Under the pieces are notes generated by a model that worked only from the letters and a program-made list of their open reading frames with translations, was not told where the DNA came from and searched no databases. From JBGPOS01 sp041488155 (GTDB lineage Bacteria; Chloroflexota; Dehalococcoidia; Tepidiformales; Tepidiformaceae), in NCBI GenBank assembly GCA_041488155.1, contig JBGPOS010000093.1:1-10194 (forward strand): a stretch of 10,194 bases of DNA, written 5' to 3'. The translations under genes were made by a program, and so were the position numbers. Shown here in pieces: positions 6,665-10,194 of the stretch; position 1 is the stretch's first letter, and every line of letters begins with the position of its first letter.

Positions 6665-7159
6665 TCAGGGCCGCACGAAGCCATAGGTGACGAAGCTCGT
6701 CGTCTTGTTCGAGATGCCGTCGTACCAGACGGGGACACCTGTGGCGTCCAGCACCTTCACGCCCGTCGGGAACGGCTTACCCTTCGACATGAACGTGACG
6801 TCGACAGGGACCTTCATCTTGCCCTGGCCGTCCCAGGCCTTCTGGTCGGCGACGATCGTCGTGTGTTCGGGGAACAGGATCCCGTTGTACACGAGGCTGG
6901 CGTGGACATTCGAAGGGACGTGGAAGACGGTGTCGATAGACGCAACGTCCCGCACGTTTTCGAACGGCACGTTCACCGTCACCGAGATCAGCTTTCCGTT
7001 CACGCTGATGATCGGGTCGTCGGCGCACCAGAGCACGCCTGCGCTGGCGTCGCTCGTGTTCGTGAGGAAGAACCCCAGGAACGCGACCGCCATCAAAGAC
7101 AGGCTGAGGGCTACCGAAGTCGCCCGGGCGGAAATTGACGAGGGAATATTCGTCAACAC
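6665..7159 (-). CDS. Small secreted or membrane-tethered protein of unknown function, under riboswitch control
   Basis: The 164-residue protein starts at GTG 7159-7157 with GGAGG (7172-7168) 8 bases upstream. Residues 1-40 are a signal peptide or anchor: hydrophobic core about 16-33 and a possible signal peptidase site after DASA (37-40). The mature part is rich in beta-forming stretches (ISVNGKLISVTVNVPFENV, then VPVDVTFMSKGKPFPTGVKV), with one cysteine (C45 in LWCADDP) and paired aromatic/valine strands to the C-terminus. This suggests a compact beta-sandwich outside the membrane, such as a surface or matrix-associated protein. I recognise no family. The c-di-GMP riboswitch in its leader makes a role in the sessile/motile switch, adhesion or pilus biology a reasonable guess. 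Confidence 0.8.
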   Translation of the reverse strand: MLTNIPSSISARATSVALSLSLMAVAFLGFFLTNTSDASAGVLWCADDPIISVNGKLISVTVNVPFENVRDVASIDTVFHVPSNVHASLVYNGILFPEHTTIVADQKAWDGQGKMKVPVDVTFMSKGKPFPTGVKVLDATGVPVWYDGISNKTTSFVTYGFVRP

Positions 7160-7181
7160 GAGGAGAACCTCCGTTTAGAAG
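7160..7181 (-). promoter_or_regulatory. Expression platform with hidden ribosome site
   Basis: Just after the riboswitch the GGAGG ribosome site (7172-7168) can pair with the following bases as GGAG-GTT-CTCC (7172-7162) or GAGG-TTCT-CCTC (7171-7160). The 3' strand of riboswitch stem P1 (GAAG, 7188-7185) can alternatively pair with CTTC (7181-7178). These competing folds suggest control at translation start rather than termination; no T-run terminator lies between aptamer and gene. Confidence 0.5.
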
Positions 7182-7287
7182 GCTCTTCGTGTTTCGGCGG
7201 CTCGGCCGTCGTGCCCTTTGGGGGGCGTAGACCCGGAGCTTTGCGTCGCCGGCTTTCGCCGGGTTTGCCTTTATCGACCCGAAGGGC
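7182..7287 (-). ncRNA. Class I c-di-GMP riboswitch (GEMM-I, RF01051 type)
   Basis: Read on the minus strand, the element contains the diagnostic GEMM-I parts in order: GGCAAACC (7269-7262), a 5-bp stem capped by a GAAA tetraloop (CCGGC-GAAA-GCCGG, 7262-7249), GACGCAAAGC (7247-7238), GGGTCTA (7234-7228), a variable hairpin GCCC/GGGC (7226-7213), and the closing GGCCGAGCCGCCG segment. Outer stem P1 is GCCCTTCGGGT (7287-7277) with ACACGAAGAGC (7192-7182), 9 of 11 paired. The family binds cyclic di-GMP; the G residues before CAAACC suggest c-di-GMP rather than the cGAMP variant, though the exact register needs an alignment. It ends 10 bases before the ribosome site of the secreted protein gene. 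Confidence 0.92.
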
Positions 7288-7320
7288 TTGCGCCGGGATT
7301 CCCCAACGCTCTCGATTCAA

Positions 7321-7329
7321 TCTATAACA
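7321..7329 (-). promoter_or_regulatory. Extended -10 promoter for the riboswitch transcript
   Basis: On the minus strand TGTTATAGA (7329-7321) matches the extended -10 pattern TGnTATAAT. Transcription would start near 7314, about 27 bases before the riboswitch P1. No -35 box is recognisable at 17 bases, which is common for activator-dependent or extended -10 promoters. Confidence 0.6.
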
Positions 7330-7347
7330 GCCATAGAGCCATTGGGG

Positions 7348-7363
7348 TGACACGCAGGTGTCA
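7348..7363. promoter_or_regulatory. Perfect 16-bp palindrome, candidate operator
   Basis: TGACACGCAGGTGTCA is two 6-base inverted half-sites separated by 4 bases. Its centre (7355.5) is 41.5 bases upstream of the predicted start site of the riboswitch transcript (7314). It also lies about 90 bases before the predicted start of the divergent DUF5131 gene. The geometry suits a dimeric regulator, for example of the CRP/FNR family; the identity is not known. Confidence 0.55.
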
Positions 7364-7368
7364 GTCGG

Positions 7369-7378
7369 GGATCGATCC
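7369..7378. repeat. 10-bp perfect palindrome in the divergent region
   Basis: GGATCGATCC lies 5 bases from the 16-bp palindrome. It may be a second half-site element or chance. Confidence 0.3.
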
Positions 7379-7407
7379 GGGGCAAGGCTAGTGACAGTCC
7401 CCGCGCG

Positions 7408-7437
7408 TTGAGCGCTCGTGGTACGACGGCCCATACT
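7408..7437 (+). promoter_or_regulatory. Candidate promoter of the DUF5131 gene
   Basis: TTGAGC (7408-7413) and CATACT (7432-7437) are 18 bases apart, each with four matches to consensus. The start would be near 7444, leaving a 24-base leader to the ATG at 7468. A purine-rich GGGAGG (7448-7453) is 14 bases from the ATG, too far for a typical ribosome site. Confidence 0.35.
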
Positions 7438-7467
7438 GAAGGCCGGCGGGAGGCGGTGCGCTAGCCC

Positions 7468-8217
7468 ATGAGCGAGACCTCTACGATCGAGTGGACGGAA
7501 TCGACCTGGAATCCGGTGACGGGCTGCACGAAGGTCAGTCCGGGATGCGCCCACTGCTACGCTGAGACATTCGCCGAGCGTTTCAGGGGCGTATCGGGTC
7601 ATCCGTACGAACGGGGGTTCGACCTGACTCTGCGCCCCGAGCGGCTTGAACTGCCGCTTATGTGGAAGCGGTCGCGCCGGATCTTCGTGAACAGCATGAG
7701 CGACCTGTTTCACCCCGCAGTCCCCGACGAGTTCATTTCGAAGACCTTCGAGACCATGGCCAGGGCGAATTGGCATCAGTTTCAGGTCCTCACCAAGCGA
7801 CCGGAGAGGGCGCTCCAGCTGTCGGACTCGCTGCCCTGGGCACCGCACATCTGGATGGGGGCCTCCGTCGAGAACCAGCGCTGGACCGCTCGCGTCGACG
7901 CGCTTCGCAAGATACCGGCGGCAGTGCGGTTCCTCTCATGCGAACCGCTCCTCGGGCCCTTAGAGCTCGACCTCGCCGGCATTGGCTGGGTCATCGCGGG
8001 AGGCGAGTCCGGCCCACGCGCCCGTCCTATGAAGCCTGAGTGGGCTGAAGCCATCCGAGACCAATGCAGCGAACAAGGCGTGTCGTTCTTCTTCAAGCAG
8101 TGGGGCGCGTTTGACTGCTATGGGCGGCGAATTGGCAAGCGCCGGTCGGGGCGTACACTCGCAGGTCGGACGTGGGACGAAATGCCTGACCGGATTCAGA
8201 ACCCCGGGAGCCGTTGA
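7468..8217 (+). CDS. DUF5131 (phage Gp37/Gp68-like, three-Cys-motif) protein
   Basis: The 249-residue protein opens with IEWTESTWNPVTGC and the three-cysteine motif C20-x6-C27-x2-C30 followed by YAE, the family signature. Further family segments are FVNSMSDLFH (73-82), QVLTKRPER (106-114), GASVEN (131-136), SCEPLLGPL (157-165), VIAGGESGPRARPM (175-188) and FFFKQWG (207-213). The cysteine cluster resembles the iron-sulfur motif of radical-SAM-like enzymes, so an Fe-S enzyme is likely, but no reaction is established. The family is common in phages and integrated elements and is repeatedly found beside tcmP, as here. The 3' ends of the two genes overlap by 22 bases on opposite strands. Start ATG 7468 lacks a close ribosome site. 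Confidence 0.9.
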   Translation: MSETSTIEWTESTWNPVTGCTKVSPGCAHCYAETFAERFRGVSGHPYERGFDLTLRPERLELPLMWKRSRRIFVNSMSDLFHPAVPDEFISKTFETMARANWHQFQVLTKRPERALQLSDSLPWAPHIWMGASVENQRWTARVDALRKIPAAVRFLSCEPLLGPLELDLAGIGWVIAGGESGPRARPMKPEWAEAIRDQCSEQGVSFFFKQWGAFDCYGRRIGKRRSGRTLAGRTWDEMPDRIQNPGSR

Positions 8218-9089
8218 GCTTCGTTGGGCCGCATGGTTGAGAACACGTATTCCATGATTTTCTGCCCCGCGGGATGGTCACTCGCGAATATGAGGTGGTA
8301 GACCGAACTCGAGGAACCTGGTCTCGTGATCGCCCTCTGTTCCACATGGGCGTACTTCAGCGACGTTCGCAGCCAGCTCGTGTACGCATCGGCGAGCTGT
8401 GTTCGAACCTCTTCTGGCGTGATTTCGCCCACCTCGCGCCCCTGCCAGATTCGCTCCCACCCGCTGTCTGGCGGGAAGACCAGGTTCATAGCGTGGACGT
8501 TGTGGGCTTCCATGAGTCCGGAGTTCGGCAGCATCCTCGGGAGGAAGCTGGTGGCGAGGAGCATTAGCAGCTCGCTCTTGCGTGGTCCTTGGCGGTAGCC
8601 GGCCGCTGCTTGCACGGTGTGCCAGTGAAGTTCGGCACCTTCTGGGTCGAAGAGAATGAACACCGGAAATGTCGTCGGGATGACCTGGCGCATGGCCGGA
8701 ATGAGTTCTCGATTGCAGTCACCCTGGAGTACGACCGCTCGTTCACCGAAGGCAGCCGTGCGCCTCCGCAGCGCAGAAACGTTTCCTTCGTCGATGTCCA
8801 TCGCGAGACACTTCGCGAACTCGGGCCGAACCGCAAGTGCAATTGGCGTTGAACCCATGAACAACTCACCCGCTATTCGATAGCGACCCGGGCCAGCCAT
8901 CGCGTCAACGAAATAGAAGGCGCCGGCCCGCTGACAGGCTTTCGCATATCGAGAGAGATAGGCCCACAGAATCCCGAGCTTGTCTTTGCTCCATGGTTGC
9001 GCAGCCCGAACAGGCTCAGTGCCGTCGTCGACCACTGTGATGTCTTGGAGGAACTCTTGGGGAGGTCGCCGCTTCGCCATCGTGGACAT
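8196..9089 (-). CDS. tcmP: Three-Cys-motif partner protein TcmP
   Basis: Started at ATG 9089-9087 (weak AGGTG 8 bases upstream), the protein has 297 residues; an extension to 9197 adds 36 residues with no family resemblance and is rejected. Family marks are PWSKDKLGILWAYLSRY (32-48), a Rossmann-type nucleotide-binding start FYFVDAMAGPGRY (58-70), the acidic MDIDEGNVSAL (97-107), QGDCN (122-126), and FILFDPEGAELHW (144-156), which occupies the place of the catalytic motif of SAM methyltransferases. So it looks like a methyltransferase-fold protein, role unproven. TcmP is named for its genomic pairing with three-Cys-motif DUF5131 proteins; here the partner is convergent, not co-directional. Base composition is lower in GC than the flanks (34 of 60 at 8281-8340 against 44 of 60 at 3121-3180), suggesting transfer. 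Confidence 0.88.
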   Translation of the reverse strand: MSTMAKRRPPQEFLQDITVVDDGTEPVRAAQPWSKDKLGILWAYLSRYAKACQRAGAFYFVDAMAGPGRYRIAGELFMGSTPIALAVRPEFAKCLAMDIDEGNVSALRRRTAAFGERAVVLQGDCNRELIPAMRQVIPTTFPVFILFDPEGAELHWHTVQAAAGYRQGPRKSELLMLLATSFLPRMLPNSGLMEAHNVHAMNLVFPPDSGWERIWQGREVGEITPEEVRTQLADAYTSWLRTSLKYAHVEQRAITRPGSSSSVYHLIFASDHPAGQKIMEYVFSTMRPNEAQRLPGF

Positions 9090-9331
9090 CCATGCTGCAC
9101 CTATAGGTTGGTTAGCACAATCCAACGCCGGGTAGCACCCCGCCACCGGCCCTTGCCCGGCCCTTTCCCGAGTGCTAGGGTTTGTACGCCAAATCACAAC
9201 CGTCCGGGATGGCGTTTTCCGCCCTTCCCAGATTCGGAGTTCGGCCGCTCCATGTGTAACAGAGCCACTCCGCCCACCAGCGCACAGGGCTCTGTTTTTT
9301 CTTGTCCCGCCCGCGGGCAGAGGTCTAGCCG
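9090..9331 (+). promoter_or_regulatory. tcmP-nuoA divergent region with candidate nuo promoter and leader
   Basis: On the + strand TTGCCC (9153-9158) and TAGGGT (9176-9181) are 17 bases apart, with TG in extended -10 position (TGCTAGGGT, 9173-9181). A start near 9188 gives a 143-base leader before nuoA. The leader holds a small hairpin (GGGA-GGCG with CGCC-TCCC, 9206-9229) and then the terminator at 9258-9300. AGAGG at 9319-9323 is the nuoA ribosome site. No coding region is evident here. Confidence 0.5.
9258..9300 (+). terminator. Rho-independent terminator upstream of nuoA
   Basis: AACAGAGCC (9258-9266) pairs perfectly with GGCTCTGTT (9288-9296), and the stem runs into six T residues (9295-9300). 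The loop is 21 bases. This is a classic intrinsic terminator, active on the + strand. No + strand gene ends nearby, so it either stops read-through towards nuoA or attenuates the nuo leader. Confidence 0.8.
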
Positions 9332-9694
9332 ATGAGCTTCTACGACTCCTGGTCCGCCGTCATGATGGCCTCCATCGCCGGCTTCATCCTCGTCTTCACC
9401 GCGCTTATCGGCGCCAGGGTCCTCGCGCCCTACGCCCGGGAGCGCGCCAAGGGCGTCTCCTACGAATGCGGCATGCTGCCCATCGGCCGCAACTGGGCCC
9501 AGGTCCACGTCCGCTACTACCTGATCGCCATCCTTTTCCTTATCTTCGATGTCGAAACCGTCTTCATCTTCCCCTGGGCCGTGACCTTCACAGCCCTGCC
9601 GAAGTTCGTCTTCTACGAAATGCTCGTCTTCATCGGCGTGCTCGGCGCCGGCCTCGCCTACGCCTGGCGCCGCGGCGTGCTGGAGTGGCGATGA
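9332..9694 (+). CDS. nuoA: NADH-quinone oxidoreductase subunit A
   Basis: The 120-residue protein has the normal length for NuoA and three membrane helices at about 12-33, 61-81 and 90-112. Family marks are the cytoplasmic-side loop SYECGMLPIG (43-52) and RYYLIAILFLIFDVETVFIFPWA (starting at 61) with the conserved membrane acids D73 and E75, part of the quinone-proximal proton path. NuoA sits in the membrane arm at the junction with the peripheral arm of complex I. The ATG at 9332 has AGAGG 8 bases upstream. Its TGA overlaps the nuoB ATG (ATGA, 9691-9694), so translation is coupled. It is the first gene of the visible nuo operon. Confidence 0.96.
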   Translation: MSFYDSWSAVMMASIAGFILVFTALIGARVLAPYARERAKGVSYECGMLPIGRNWAQVHVRYYLIAILFLIFDVETVFIFPWAVTFTALPKFVFYEMLVFIGVLGAGLAYAWRRGVLEWR

Positions 9695-10194
9695 CGGCCG
9701 ACAGTTCGAGCGCCCCGGCCCCCTACGTCCCCGATTTCGGCAACGAACTCGAACGCCTGCGCCCGGTGGACCTGCCCCAGACACACGCCGCCTACCGCAT
9801 CGTCCTGCCAGGTGTGATGCAGGTCGGCGTCGACACCGTCATCGCCATGAGCCGCAAGAGCTCGCTCTGGCCGATGACCTTCGGCCTCGCCTGCTGCGCC
9901 ATCGAGATGATCGGCACCTTCATGGCCAACCACGACCTCGACCGTTTCGGCATCGTCCCCTGGCCGAGCCCCCGCCAGAGCGACGTGATGATCGTCTCGG
10001 GCACGGTCACCAAGAAGATGGCGCCGGCGATCAAGCTCCTCTACGAGCAGATGCCGAACCCCAAGTACGTCATCTCGATGGGCGCCTGCGCCACCGGCGG
10101 CGGGCCGTTCAAGGAAGGGTACAACGTCGTCTCCGGGATCGACAAGTACCTGCCCGTCGACGTCTACATCCCGGGCTGCCCGCCGACCCCCCAG
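9691..10194 (+). CDS. nuoB: NADH-quinone oxidoreductase subunit B (3' end outside window)
   Basis: The 168 visible codons start at the ATG overlapping the nuoA stop and run open to the window edge. NuoB carries Fe-S cluster N2, the last in the chain before quinone. All four ligands are present: the adjacent pair C68-C69 (FGLACCAIEM), C133 (SMGACATGGG) and C163 (IPGCPPTPQ). RFGIVPWPSPRQSD (85-98) is the family's conserved loop near the quinone site; W91 stands where many homologs have arginine or another residue, which may be lineage-typical. The first 30 residues are a variable extension rich in Pro and Ser. The window cuts off shortly after the last ligand, so only the C-terminal tail is missing. 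Confidence 0.96.
   Translation, partial: MTADSSSAPAPYVPDFGNELERLRPVDLPQTHAAYRIVLPGVMQVGVDTVIAMSRKSSLWPMTFGLACCAIEMIGTFMANHDLDRFGIVPWPSPRQSDVMIVSGTVTKKMAPAIKLLYEQMPNPKYVISMGACATGGGPFKEGYNVVSGIDKYLPVDVYIPGCPPTPQ

Noticed and set aside
5534..7138. Long open frame on the + strand (534 codons)
   Set aside because: It lies antisense to the HD-GYP and secreted protein genes, and the translation is an Arg/Gly/Asp-rich low-complexity product typical of a GC-rich shadow frame.
7153..7848. Minus-strand open frame of 231 codons across the riboswitch
   Set aside because: It crosses the riboswitch, the promoter region and the start of the DUF5131 gene, and has an Arg/Pro-rich sequence with no family pattern.
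9090..9197. N-terminal extension of TcmP (36 residues)
   Set aside because: It covers the intergenic region including the candidate nuo promoter, shows no TcmP similarity, and a later ATG has a weak but better placed ribosome site.
9100..9260. tRNA or other structured RNA gene before the terminator
   Set aside because: No cloverleaf, TTCGA loop or CCA end could be found on either strand; only a small hairpin and the terminator are visible.

Overview
The window is GC-rich accessory-type bacterial DNA flanked by a partial regulator gene at the left edge and the start of a respiratory complex I operon at the right edge. Gene content (ArsR-SRPBCC operon, tandem VOC proteins, DUF2231 and COG4315 proteins, membrane HD-GYP protein, class I c-di-GMP riboswitch, nuoA-nuoB with ATGA overlaps) suits Chloroflexota or a high-GC Gram-positive lineage. 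There is no rRNA or other taxonomic marker that settles it, so lineage is inference only.

Layout. Positions 1-1555 (+) form a likely operon: the 3' end of an ArsR-type repressor, an SRPBCC protein fused to a DinB-like helical domain (ATGA overlap), and a VOC protein. A second VOC paralog follows at 1683-2042. A DUF2231 membrane protein (-) converges on it. A 14-TM DHA2/EmrB-type drug exporter (2784-4376, +) is divergent from DUF2231. Between the exporter and a convergent lipoprotein gene lies a repeat-rich 250 bp: a 48-bp imperfect direct repeat that copies the exporter's stop codon and hairpin, then four 14-bp tandem repeats running into the stop of the lipoprotein gene.

Positions 5240-7330 (-) look like a c-di-GMP module. 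A class I c-di-GMP (GEMM-I) riboswitch (7182-7287) precedes a small secreted protein of unknown function (6665-7159), followed by a perfect 15-bp-stem terminator and then a membrane-anchored HD-GYP protein (5240-6553) with all the phosphodiesterase motifs intact. Upstream of the riboswitch is an extended -10 box, and a perfect 16-bp palindrome centred 41.5 bp before the predicted start site. That is the spacing expected for a class II activator such as a CRP/FNR-family protein. The promoter and riboswitch could therefore combine two signals on one secreted protein.

Positions 7468-9089 hold a DUF5131 (phage Gp37/Gp68-like, three-Cys-motif) gene and its known partner tcmP, here convergent and overlapping by 22 bp, with visibly lower GC than the flanks. 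They look like an acquired enzyme pair of unknown substrate. From 9332 the nuo operon begins (nuoA complete, nuoB truncated by the window). A rho-independent terminator sits between a plausible nuo promoter and nuoA, so it is either an attenuator or a barrier to upstream read-through.
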